Positions 36,983 to 44,936 of a stretch of DNA of 48,061 bases are shown here, one piece after another. Each line of letters begins with the position of its first letter. Position 1 is the first letter of the stretch. The stretch comes from Chryseobacterium gleum. Its GTDB lineage: Bacteria > Bacteroidota > Bacteroidia > Flavobacteriales > Schleiferiaceae. The stretch is taken from contig CAMCXO010000022.1 of assembly GCA_945883565.1 (NCBI GenBank), positions 1 to 48,061 of the forward strand, written 5' to 3'. A program made the translations under genes and the position numbers. The notes beneath the pieces were generated by a model, which was not told the DNA's origin, made no database searches, and worked only from the letters and a program-made list of their open reading frames with translations.

Positions 36983-37345
36983 ATGCCCTCTCAAAAACAG
37001 GAAAAAGGTTTTAAAGCCGAAAACTTAGCCCGTGGGTATTTAGAGCTGAGCGGGTACGAAATTTTGGCTCAAAACTGGCGTCATGGCCACTTAGAAGTAG
37101 ACCTTGTGGCCCGCATTGCCAACGAATTGGTGGTGGTAGAAGTAAAATCCCGAAAGGCTTGGTTTATAGAGAATGAGACCGACTTATTGCCCTTTAATAA
37201 GCAGCGCGCTTTGGCCGAAGCAGCCGAGGCATACTTAATGGAAAACCACTTAGACCTTGATGTACGCTTTGATTTGATGGTGGTTTTGGGAGACGAAAAC
37301 CATCAAATTAAACATCTTACACATGCCTTTTTCCCTGAATTTTAA
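36983..37345 (+). CDS. yraN: YraN/UPF0102 family endonuclease-like protein
   Basis: A 120-residue member of the UPF0102 family with a restriction-endonuclease-like core. The nuclease pattern appears as HLEVDLVARIANELVVVEVK with E38-x-D40 and E53-x-K55. The role is unclear in general. It is divergent from the LpxH-like gene (172-base gap) and is followed 28 bases later by the pseudouridine synthase gene. Confidence 0.9.
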   Translation: MPSQKQEKGFKAENLARGYLELSGYEILAQNWRHGHLEVDLVARIANELVVVEVKSRKAWFIENETDLLPFNKQRALAEAAEAYLMENHLDLDVRFDLMVVLGDENHQIKHLTHAFFPEF

Positions 37346-37373
37346 TGCCTCTTTATAGAACTACCTTTGCAAA

Positions 37374-38765
37374 ATGGAAAATAACCGGCGCGATCGCAAG
37401 GGGCAGGGCCCCAAATCTCCTCATAACAAACCGAATAGGTCGTCAAACAAGCCAACGAACAGCACTTCAAATTTCCGTTCCAAAGGCGCAAGCGACTCTG
37501 GATTTCGTTCGGAAAGGCCCCATTCGAATTCTGATTCGCCCCGCTTTCCACAAAGTAACCGCAACGAATCAACTTACGGAAACCGTACGTCAAGAAGTCA
37601 AGGCACTGACGATAAACCGAGGCCTCAATCCGATTCGCGTCGTGAAGAGTTCAAACCGGAAAAACCCAAACCGTCTTTCGATTCACCTCGTCATTCAAAA
37701 AACAACCGAGGCGAATCGTCTTACGAAAACCGCAATGCCCGCGACTACGAAAGGCCAAAAGGAAGACAAGATTCCGATTTTCCCAAAAAAGATGGATATC
37801 AATCGGATTATAACCGTAACGACGAACGGAATACCGAACGGCCTTCTTACCAAGAAAACCGAGGTCCGGCAGCCAAACCAAAAGTAGGAGGGGTTGGCGG
37901 ATTTAAATCTGCGGTTCCCGGCCAGTCGTATAAACCCAAAACGGGCGATTATCCAGCCGGAAAAAGGCCTTATCCAGCCGGAAAAAGGCCTTATCCGGGC
38001 AAATATGCCGGGGCTAAAACAGAGTATTCGGGCCGAAACAAAGCCAAAGACGATGGCGATGGCATGCGATTAAACCGTTTCATTGCCCATGCGGGTATTT
38101 GTTCTCGTCGCGAAGCCGACGATTTTATTAAAGCCGGTTTGGTTAGTGTAAACAAAAAGGTGGTGACCGAAATGGGCTACAAAGTGCAGCCCAACGATGA
38201 AATTCGCTACAATGGCACTTTGCTCAAAAGCGAAAAGCGGGTTTATATTCTCTTAAATAAACCCAAGGGCTTTATTAGCACCACCGACGACCCTAAAGCC
38301 CGTAAAACGGTTATGGATTTGGTAAAAGGTGCTTGCCGCGAGCGCATTTTTCCGGTTGGCCGACTTGATAGAATTACAACAGGGGTGTTGTTGTTTACCA
38401 ACGACGGTGCCATAGCCGATAAGCTTTTACACCCTTCGAGAGGCGCCAAAAAAGTGTACGAAGCCGTGCTCGATAAACCCCTGGCCAAAACCGATATGAT
38501 TAAAATTGCCGAAGGAGTGGTTTTAGAAGATGGGCCTGCCCCCGTTGATGCTATTGCATACGTTGAAAGCAAGGACCGTCGGCATATTGGTCTCGAATTG
38601 CATATTGGCCGCAACCGCGTGGTAAGGCGCATTTTTGAAAGCCTTGGCTACGAAGTTACCAAACTCGATAGGGTTTCGTTTGCGGGACTTACCAAAAAGA
38701 ATCTTGCGAGAGGGCAATGGCGCTTTCTCAACGAGCAGGAAGTGAACTATTTGCGAATGCGCTAA
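37374..38765 (+). CDS. rluB: RsuA/RluB-type pseudouridine synthase with long low-complexity N-terminus
   Basis: The C-terminal half is a normal rRNA pseudouridine synthase. An S4 RNA-binding domain begins at about 231 (MRLNRFIAHAGICSRREADD), and the catalytic motif GRLDRITTGVLLFTND has the nucleophile D332. RluB modifies 23S rRNA position 2605 (E. coli numbering); the exact target here is inferred from similarity. Residues 1-230 are Ser/Arg/Asn/Lys-rich and predicted disordered, ending in near-perfect YPAGKRPYPAGKRPYPGK repeats. Such extensions occur in Bacteroidota RluB proteins. It precedes the AsmA-like gene by 33 bases. Confidence 0.9.
   Translation: MENNRRDRKGQGPKSPHNKPNRSSNKPTNSTSNFRSKGASDSGFRSERPHSNSDSPRFPQSNRNESTYGNRTSRSQGTDDKPRPQSDSRREEFKPEKPKPSFDSPRHSKNNRGESSYENRNARDYERPKGRQDSDFPKKDGYQSDYNRNDERNTERPSYQENRGPAAKPKVGGVGGFKSAVPGQSYKPKTGDYPAGKRPYPAGKRPYPGKYAGAKTEYSGRNKAKDDGDGMRLNRFIAHAGICSRREADDFIKAGLVSVNKKVVTEMGYKVQPNDEIRYNGTLLKSEKRVYILLNKPKGFISTTDDPKARKTVMDLVKGACRERIFPVGRLDRITTGVLLFTNDGAIADKLLHPSRGAKKVYEAVLDKPLAKTDMIKIAEGVVLEDGPAPVDAIAYVESKDRRHIGLELHIGRNRVVRRIFESLGYEVTKLDRVSFAGLTKKNLARGQWRFLNEQEVNYLRMR
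37950..37991 (+). repeat. 21-bp tandem repeat inside rluB
   Basis: Two adjacent copies of a 21-base unit (TATCCAGCCGGAAAAAGGCCT) encode the YPAGKRP repeat of the low-complexity tail. The copies appear identical. Confidence 0.7.
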
Positions 38766-38798
38766 CAACACTTTAGAGGCCAATGCGTTGAAGTAAAG

Positions 38799-41117
38799 AT
38801 GAAATCCGTTCTTCGCCGCCTTTTGTTTTTTGCGTTAGGTGGCCTTTTAGCCTTGGCCTTGCTTTTTGTTTACGCCTTTGTAAAGCGCGACGCTTTATTA
38901 AAAGCCATTTTAGCCCAATGGAATGAAGAACTTAACATACAAGTTAAAACCGAACGCATTGGTCTCGAGTTTTCAGCCTTCCCTCAGTTAACCGTTACCC
39001 TTCAACCTTTTTTTGTAGCCTCGGCCTTTAATGCCGAAGATACCCTCTTGTATGCCTCGGTTGTAAAAGCCAAAGTGCCCCTATTGGCTTGGCTAAAGTC
39101 GAACTACACCATTAAGTCTATCAGCGCTGAACAAGGCGTGGTTCATATAAAATACGATCTTAACGGCAAAGCCAACTTCGAGCTTTTGCCTAAATCCACT
39201 AAGCCTTCTCCCATAATAAATCTGCAAAATTTAGAACTTCAAAATTTTGTTTTCAGCTATACCAATCCTTTAAATAAGCAATTTGTAAAAGGAAACCTAT
39301 CGAGCCTCAACCTCAAAGGCCAGGTGGTTTCGATGGAAGATTTAAGCGTAACCACTGAAGCCAAGATTTGGGCGCTAAATTTTGATGGAAATACATTAAA
39401 AGACTTACCTATTAAAAGCAAGGCCCATTACTATAAAGAACTTTGGGAAATTTGGGTACAAAGCTCTGGAATGTTCGAAGCCGAATATGTTCAAAAGCCC
39501 AAGGGCTCTCATTTAACTGCAACGATTTTTAAGGTAGAAAGGCTTTTAAACCAGCCAATAGCGGCCAAAATTCTGAAGCCTCATCTTAAACACGCCAAAG
39601 GCGCTTTGGATGTAAAACTCGTAATAGATGAAAACCTAAATGAACTGGAGGGCGAAGTAAACTGTAAAGAATTAATACTAGAACTAGATAAACAGCAGCC
39701 GTTTAAGGCCATGGGCCGAATACAATTTCATAAATTAAAGAAAGATATACAATTAACTTTCAACCAATTCACCCTTGAACAAAGCGGCAATTCCGCCATT
39801 TGTACGGGTCAGTATTTGTACCAAAAGCTGCCCGAGTTAAACCTTCAGGCCGAAATTCAAATAAAGAACTGGGCCTTTCTCCAAACGAACTTCCCCGATT
39901 TAGATTTCCAGATAACCAAAGGTGAAGCATTTGCCGAGGTTCAATACAACGGTCCCGTTCAAAAAGCCTCTGATTTTAAAAATGCCAAAGTGGTTTTGGA
40001 TGTCAAAGGTTTGGATATTGCCGGGCATACCCGAATTACCGATTTAAACGGAAGATGCCTATGGCAAAACAAGCGAGTAGACTTAGAAAACATTCTCGCT
40101 AAAGTGGACAATCACGAAATGTTTGTACAAGGCTATGGCGATTTCAACGGACCAAAACCCGATTGGAACCTCAAGATTCGTTCTTCAACTTTATCGTTCT
40201 TCCAAACCCCATCCGCATCGGCTTCGCCAAACTCAAGACTTTTGAGCATCCCACCCCTCAACGCCCATGTGATATTTGAAGTAGATGCCTTAAAACTGGG
40301 TAAGATGGTTTGGGAAGAAGTGCGTTTTGCTGCCGATTTGCAGGAAGGAAATTTAAAAGTTGAACGGTTTTTTGGCAGGGCTTTTGGCGGAAACATTTCC
40401 GGAAGCGCATCGCTAAACGCAAATTTGGAAGGATTTGATATGCAAGTACACGCAGAACTTCAAAACATTGGCATGAAGGCCATGATGAAGGGCTTCGAAA
40501 ATTTTGGGCAAAACACTTTGGTACACGAACAACTTGAAGGACAACTAAGCGGCAAATTGGAAGTTAAGGGGATGGTTACGCCTCAAGGAGCACTCAGCTT
40601 AAGTTCGCTTTACGCGAAAGCCGATTGTTTATTAGAAAACGGTCGCTTAATCCGATTTTCACCTTTGCAAAGTTTATCGGCGGTAGCCGATGAAAAAGCC
40701 CTTAACGATTTAAGGTTAGAAAAACACCACCAGGTTATTGAAATAGCCCATAATAAATTGATTATTCCGAGCACCCAGATTAAAACCAATGCCTTCGAAA
40801 TGCTTATAGAAGGCGAACACGGGTTCGATTCGTATATCGACTATCGGGTGGTGATGCCGATTCAAGATTTAATCACCAAAAAACGAAAGCGAAGCCATGA
40901 ATTTGATGCTTGGTTGGTTGAAGCCCAAACCCGAAAACGCCCCAATTTGCATATTCAAATAAAGGGTTCGATGGATGCCCCACAAATTGAACTCGATAAA
41001 ACAGGGCTCAAAGAATCGCTTAGGCAAGAATGGAAAGAGCAGTTCAAAAAAGAAGAGAAAAGAGATTCCATTAAACGCCCGGCTTTTGAATATGAATGGG
41101 AAGAAGATGGCGGATAG
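38799..41117 (+). CDS. AsmA-like outer-membrane biogenesis protein
   Basis: A 772-residue protein with one N-terminal membrane segment (about 8-28: LLFFALGGLLALALLFVYAF). A long periplasmic beta-rich region follows, with a C-terminal domain containing IDYRVVMPIQDL, which resembles AsmA C-terminal domains. AsmA-like proteins are thought to form lipid-transport bridges. A charged 50-residue tail (REEKRDSIKR-type) is unusual. A bidirectional terminator follows. Confidence 0.8.
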   Translation: MKSVLRRLLFFALGGLLALALLFVYAFVKRDALLKAILAQWNEELNIQVKTERIGLEFSAFPQLTVTLQPFFVASAFNAEDTLLYASVVKAKVPLLAWLKSNYTIKSISAEQGVVHIKYDLNGKANFELLPKSTKPSPIINLQNLELQNFVFSYTNPLNKQFVKGNLSSLNLKGQVVSMEDLSVTTEAKIWALNFDGNTLKDLPIKSKAHYYKELWEIWVQSSGMFEAEYVQKPKGSHLTATIFKVERLLNQPIAAKILKPHLKHAKGALDVKLVIDENLNELEGEVNCKELILELDKQQPFKAMGRIQFHKLKKDIQLTFNQFTLEQSGNSAICTGQYLYQKLPELNLQAEIQIKNWAFLQTNFPDLDFQITKGEAFAEVQYNGPVQKASDFKNAKVVLDVKGLDIAGHTRITDLNGRCLWQNKRVDLENILAKVDNHEMFVQGYGDFNGPKPDWNLKIRSSTLSFFQTPSASASPNSRLLSIPPLNAHVIFEVDALKLGKMVWEEVRFAADLQEGNLKVERFFGRAFGGNISGSASLNANLEGFDMQVHAELQNIGMKAMMKGFENFGQNTLVHEQLEGQLSGKLEVKGMVTPQGALSLSSLYAKADCLLENGRLIRFSPLQSLSAVADEKALNDLRLEKHHQVIEIAHNKLIIPSTQIKTNAFEMLIEGEHGFDSYIDYRVVMPIQDLITKKRKRSHEFDAWLVEAQTRKRPNLHIQIKGSMDAPQIELDKTGLKESLRQEWKEQFKKEEKRDSIKRPAFEYEWEEDGG

Positions 41118-41122
41118 TTAAA

Positions 41123-41152
41123 TAAAAAAAGCGCCTTAATGGGCGCTTTTCA
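41123..41152. terminator. Bidirectional terminator between the AsmA-like gene and the DEAD-box helicase
   Basis: AAAAGCGCC / GGCGCTTTT arms with a short TTAATG loop. A-run and T-run flank both sides, so it can serve both convergent genes. Confidence 0.85.
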
Positions 41153-41163
41153 TTTAGAAAATA

Positions 41164-42606
41164 TCAGCGTTTTACCTCCCAACGCTTAGGTTGACGAGGC
41201 TTTTTAGACCATTTTTCGGCAAAAGGCAATTTCCCTTTGGCCGGTGGAACTTCTTTTTTGTTGTCGCGGGGTTTGGCGGCAAAGTTGTCGTTTAAATCGC
41301 GGCCGCTCGACACTTTAATTTTTTCCATTTCGTGGGCCAACACTTTAGCCAACAGCTCCTCTTTGCTCAAAGCCGAAAAAAGCACCTCGGTTTGTTCCAT
41401 CAATTCGGGTGCTACTTTGCCTTTGGTTTTTTGTTCCAATAAGGTTTTGCACCATTTCTCGATACGCAAAGAAGTAATGTCTTCGGCCTTTGGAACCAAT
41501 ACTTTGGCGAAATTGATGCCTAAAGTGCGTTCAATCCTTTGAATGAGGTATCGGTCGCTTTTGCGAACAAACGCGATGGAAACCCCCTTCTTCCCTGCCC
41601 TTGCGGTACGTCCGCTGCGGTGGGTATAGTAGGCCAAATCATCGGGCAAACTAAAGTGAAACACATGGGTAAGATCTTGAACATCTATTCCCCTTGCGGC
41701 CACATCGGTGGCGATTAACACCTGTAAATCGTGTTTTTTGAAAATGCGCATTACCCTATCGCGCTGGGCTTGAGAAAGGTCGCCATGCAAAGCGTCGGCC
41801 CTGTAGCCGTGCGAGATGAGCTTTTCAGACAAATCTTGCGTATCGCGCTTGGTTCTGCAAAACACAATGCCGCGCATATCAGGATGAAGTTCCAAAAAGC
41901 GCATTAAGGCTTCGGGCTTATCCGGAACGTTTACCTCGGCATATTGGTGCTCGATGTTGGTATTTACCACTTCACCCGATTTGGCCTTGGCCTGAACCGG
42001 ATTGTCCATGTACCGCTTTACAATACTGCGGATGTTATCGGGCATAGTGGCCGAAAACAACCAAGTGTTTTTGTCTTCAGGGGTATGTTGAAGAATGTTT
42101 TCCAGTTCGTCCTGAAAGCCCATATCGAGCATTACATCGGCCTCGTCTAAAACCAAAGTTTTTACTTGATTAAGCTTAATGGCTTTTCGGTCGAGCAAGT
42201 CGATAAGACGGCCGGGCGTGGCAATAATAATGTGTTGCGGTGCGGAGCGAAGGGCGTTTATTTGGTTCATGATGTTTGCCCCTCCATAAACAGCCAAAAC
42301 GTTTATTTTAGGCAAGAACTTACTGAAAAGCTCGAGTTGCGAAGCAATTTGCTGTCCCAATTCGCGGGTAGGCGCCAGAACCAAAGCCTGGGTAGCCGCT
42401 AAAGTTGGGTTTAAATTTTCGAGCAGTGGCAATCCAAATGCGGCCGTTTTTCCGGTTCCGGTTTGAGCTAAGCCAATAAAATCGCTGCTGCCATCGAGCA
42501 ACAAAGGAATGGCTTGTTGTTGAATTTCGGTTGGGCTTTCAAAGCCTAAGTCGCTGAGAGCTTTCAGTATAGGTTCTGACAGCCCCAATTGTTTAAATAA
42601 AACCAA
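41164..42606 (-). CDS. deaD: DEAD-box ATP-dependent RNA helicase
   Basis: A 480-residue RNA helicase. The Q motif region (FESPTEIQQQAIP) is at 22-34. Motif I is AQTGTGKT (47-54), motif II DEAD (154-157), motif III is SAT (LFSATMP) and the C-terminal helicase domain has ATDVAARGID and HRSGRTARAGK. A basic C-terminal tail (about 430-480) may bind RNA. The start is TTG (42606); no ATG is near the family start MxFKQLGLSE. The gene symbol is chosen by similarity; csdA/deaD or rhlE-like naming cannot be separated here. Confidence 0.92.
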   Translation of the reverse strand: MVLFKQLGLSEPILKALSDLGFESPTEIQQQAIPLLLDGSSDFIGLAQTGTGKTAAFGLPLLENLNPTLAATQALVLAPTRELGQQIASQLELFSKFLPKINVLAVYGGANIMNQINALRSAPQHIIIATPGRLIDLLDRKAIKLNQVKTLVLDEADVMLDMGFQDELENILQHTPEDKNTWLFSATMPDNIRSIVKRYMDNPVQAKAKSGEVVNTNIEHQYAEVNVPDKPEALMRFLELHPDMRGIVFCRTKRDTQDLSEKLISHGYRADALHGDLSQAQRDRVMRIFKKHDLQVLIATDVAARGIDVQDLTHVFHFSLPDDLAYYTHRSGRTARAGKKGVSIAFVRKSDRYLIQRIERTLGINFAKVLVPKAEDITSLRIEKWCKTLLEQKTKGKVAPELMEQTEVLFSALSKEELLAKVLAHEMEKIKVSSGRDLNDNFAAKPRDNKKEVPPAKGKLPFAEKWSKKPRQPKRWEVKR

Positions 42607-42690
42607 GAAGTTGGTGGGTTTAAAATGAGCCGCAAAGGTCGGCTAAATAATTGAATTTCAATGTTAAAAATTAATTACCGCCAAAACGGC

Positions 42691-42885
42691 TCAACCAATA
42701 AGGCCTTTGGCAATTAAATAAGGCACAATTAGCCAAAGCAAGCCCTTCACCAAAAAGAACATAAACAAACCCAAGGCCACTTTCCAACCTGCTTTTTGAA
42801 CCAAACCTTTAAAGCCTTCCTCTTTCAATACCTTCTTATAAGCTTTAAAACCTCGAATATGGGCCGGGGCAGCGCTTGGTTGCAT
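42691..42885 (-). CDS. Small hypothetical membrane protein
   Basis: A 64-residue frame with an ATG at 42885. The first half is basic (AYKKVLKEEGFKGLVQKAG), and the second is a membrane segment (about 37-60: GLFMFFLVKGLLWLIVPYLI). I know no named family. A strong promoter with a 20-base spacer lies directly upstream, which supports it as a real gene. It is transcribed away from the mechanosensitive-channel gene. Confidence 0.65.
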   Translation of the reverse strand: MQPSAAPAHIRGFKAYKKVLKEEGFKGLVQKAGWKVALGLFMFFLVKGLLWLIVPYLIAKGLIG

Positions 42886-42904
42886 TGTTTAGAATGATTT
42901 TAAA

Positions 42905-42936
42905 CAAAAGTATAACCCAAAGACATTCTGGCCAAA
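42905..42936 (-). promoter_or_regulatory. Bacteroidota-type promoter of the small membrane protein
   Basis: On the minus strand: TTTG, a 20-base spacer, then TACTTTTG. Both boxes match the consensus exactly. The -7 box ends about 19 bases before the ATG at 42885. Confidence 0.7.
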
Positions 42937-42983
42937 ACCTCGGAGGCCAAAGGGTGTTAAATTTTTCTTTTCAGGCTTAGCCT

Positions 42984-42991
42984 TAGTTTTG
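42984..42991 (+). promoter_or_regulatory. Candidate -7 box (TAGTTTTG) of the mechanosensitive channel gene
   Basis: TAGTTTTG matches TAnnTTTG and ends 4 bases before the ATG at 42996, the same distance as in purM. No TTTG box is seen upstream at the normal spacing. Confidence 0.4.
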
Positions 42992-42995
42992 CAGC

Positions 42996-44282
42996 ATGTT
43001 AAATGAGTTACTTACCAGTTATAAAATTGGACATTGGGCACAAAACCTCGTAGAAAAATGGGAAATTTCTGAACCTTGGATGAACAGGGCCACCATTGCC
43101 CTCGATTTATTGCTTTTGCTCATCATTAGCCTTGTGGTAGACTGGATAGCGAGAAAAGCCATTATGTATGTGGTGCACCGCATAATTCGAAATACCAAAA
43201 ACGAATGGGACGATGTTTTTTATGAAAAGCGGGTTTTTAATGGACTGGCCCATATTCTTCCGGCCCTCATTATAGACTATTCGGCCGAATTAATACTGGC
43301 AGACTTCGAAAGCATACATACCATTATTTCGAAACTGGTGGCCATTTACATTATTGTGATTTTGGTGGCAGTGGTAAACAGAGTGCTCAAAGCCTTGCTT
43401 CACATAAGTCAGCAGTATAACTATTTTGAAGGCAAACCTGTGGTGAGTTTCATTCAGCTGTTTAGCATTGGCAATTATATGCTTGGCTTTATTCTGATTT
43501 TGGCCCATTTGGTTGGTCGTAATCCATTAACCTTTATAGGCGCCTTTGGAGCCAGTGCAGCCGTTTTGTTGCTCATTTTCCGCGATACGATTTTAGGGCT
43601 GGTAGCCAGTATTCAGGTTTCGATGAACGATATGGTTAGAATTGGCGACTGGATTAGCATGGATAAATACGGGGCTGACGGCGATGTAATAGAAATAAAC
43701 TTAACCACAGTGAAAGTGCGTAATTGGGACAAAACCATTACCACCGTTCCAACCTATGCGGTGGTGAGCGATTCGTTTAAAAACTGGAGGGGTATGCAGG
43801 CCATGGGTGTTAGACGAATAAAGCGCAGCCTTTTGATAGACCTTAAAACCATAAAGTTTGTAGACGATCGGCTTTTGGCAAAGCTTCAAAAGTACCAGCT
43901 TATTACCGAATATGTTAACGAAAGACAGACCGAAATAGAGTTGTATAACCTAAGTACCGGTGCCGACCGAAGCGAAATAATAAATGGAAGAAACATGACC
44001 AATGTGGGGGTGTTTAGGCAATACGCCATGAATTATCTCCTAAACCACCCCAAAGTGGCCCATGACGAAATATTAATGGTGAGGCATCTTCAACCAACTG
44101 AAACCGGTTTGCCTGTGGAGGTGTATTGTTTTAGCCGCGATATTGTTTGGGTGAACTACGAAAACATTCAAGCCGATATTTTCGATCATTTGTTGGCGGC
44201 CATGAAACATTTTGAACTGGAAATTTACCAGGCTCCAAGTGGGGCCGATTTTTCGCGAGCTCTGTCTAAACATGAGGCCTAA
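42996..44282 (+). CDS. MscS-family mechanosensitive ion channel (YbdG-like)
   Basis: A 428-residue inner-membrane channel. Five membrane segments are visible (about 30-50, 78-95, 105-130, 150-175 and 182-205), the last being the pore helix region GAFGASAAVLLLIFRDTILG, followed by the beta domain (SIQVSMNDMVRIGDWI). Size and layout match YbdG of E. coli, which responds to osmotic downshift. It is the last chromosomal-core gene before the accessory island on the right. Confidence 0.9.
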   Translation: MLNELLTSYKIGHWAQNLVEKWEISEPWMNRATIALDLLLLLIISLVVDWIARKAIMYVVHRIIRNTKNEWDDVFYEKRVFNGLAHILPALIIDYSAELILADFESIHTIISKLVAIYIIVILVAVVNRVLKALLHISQQYNYFEGKPVVSFIQLFSIGNYMLGFILILAHLVGRNPLTFIGAFGASAAVLLLIFRDTILGLVASIQVSMNDMVRIGDWISMDKYGADGDVIEINLTTVKVRNWDKTITTVPTYAVVSDSFKNWRGMQAMGVRRIKRSLLIDLKTIKFVDDRLLAKLQKYQLITEYVNERQTEIELYNLSTGADRSEIINGRNMTNVGVFRQYAMNYLLNHPKVAHDEILMVRHLQPTETGLPVEVYCFSRDIVWVNYENIQADIFDHLLAAMKHFELEIYQAPSGADFSRALSKHEA

Positions 44283-44422
44283 TGCTTTTTTAATCCAAAC
44301 ATTTAGATGCCCCCATCTGGGGTTTAATGGGTTCGTGAAATTCTTATCCTTGATTTATTCTTGTGGGCTGGGGTTTGCGCTGTAAATGCTTGGCGTCTAG
44401 AATTTATGTGTTTTCAAATGAC

Positions 44423-44809
44423 CTAATCAGGCGTCTGTGGGCTTTTTGTTTTAATTGCAGGTGCGTTTTGGCTGCTTACTCGTTTTACAGATATGTCAAA
44501 CGGTGTGATGATTAGCAGTCTGCCTTGTTCCAATGGCTTTTCAAATTCGGGTTCTAATTTTTCTTTAAGACCTCTTGCCAATGCCAAAATGTTGGGCTGT
44601 TTGCCTTTGAGCAGATAATGCAATACATCTTTTTCTATTTGACTGTGAAAACCACTGATAACACAAATGCCCTTTTCTCTTTGCTCTATTGCCCAGTCAT
44701 AGCATTTCAACACCACCGAAGCAGGAACTTGTCGGCTGCATAAAAAAGCTGTTTTGGGCAGCATCAGCAGTTCTTTGTTCCCTATTTGTTCTTTTATCTC
44801 CTGTAGCAT
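44423..44809 (-). CDS. DprA-like Rossmann-fold protein, C-terminus shortened
   Basis: The start is placed at ATG 44809 (MLQEIKEQIGNKELLMLPKT); a TTG 6 codons upstream also exists. The protein resembles the DprA/SMF Rossmann fold: KTAFLCSRQVPASVVLKCYD, then GICVISGFHSQIEKDVLHYL, then ILALARGL and LLIITPFD. It ends PAIKTKSPQTPD, whereas relatives I recall continue ~60 residues further, so the C-terminus is probably truncated. Such 'DNA-binding protein' genes are common in mobile and defence islands, with unknown role. Fragments of the same gene occur twice upstream. Confidence 0.6.
   Translation of the reverse strand: MLQEIKEQIGNKELLMLPKTAFLCSRQVPASVVLKCYDWAIEQREKGICVISGFHSQIEKDVLHYLLKGKQPNILALARGLKEKLEPEFEKPLEQGRLLIITPFDISVKRVSSQNAPAIKTKSPQTPD
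44680..44762 (-). repeat. Copy 1 of the DprA-like recombination stretch
   Basis: This part of the intact DprA-like gene encodes the AFLCSRQVPASVVLKCYDWA region. It shares 73 of 74 bases with copy 2 (46452-46525, aligned to 44689-44762) and 44 of 46 bases with copy 3 (47452-47497, aligned to 44680-44725). Confidence 0.8.
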
Positions 44810-44832
44810 CTTCTTCTTTATTTGCAATTATT

Positions 44833-44932
44833 ACTTGGACACAATGTCCAAGCTCTTGTCCAAGTTCATCTCTAAAAGAAACTTTAGTACCTATAACTTG
44901 GACACTTTGTCCAAGTTATTGTCCAAGTTCAT
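44833..44932 (-). repeat. 63-bp tandem repeat with two near-palindromes
   Basis: On the minus strand two copies of a unit that begins ATGAACTTGGACAA start 63 bases apart (44932 and 44869). Each contains a palindrome: CTTGGACA-CTT-TGTCCAAG (44897-44915, extendable to 11-bp arms with TAA/TTA at 44894-44918) and CTTGGACA-CAA-TGTCCAAG (44834-44852). The region lies between the stop of the deaminase fusion and the DprA-like start. A short open frame in it is interrupted by stops. It looks like a paired operator or a recombination remnant. Confidence 0.65.
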
Positions 44933-44936
44933 TATC

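Noticed and set aside
44311-44330. CCCC-ATCT-GGGG hairpin after the mechanosensitive channel gene as a terminator
   Set aside because: The stem is only four base pairs and is followed by TTTAAT without a T-run.
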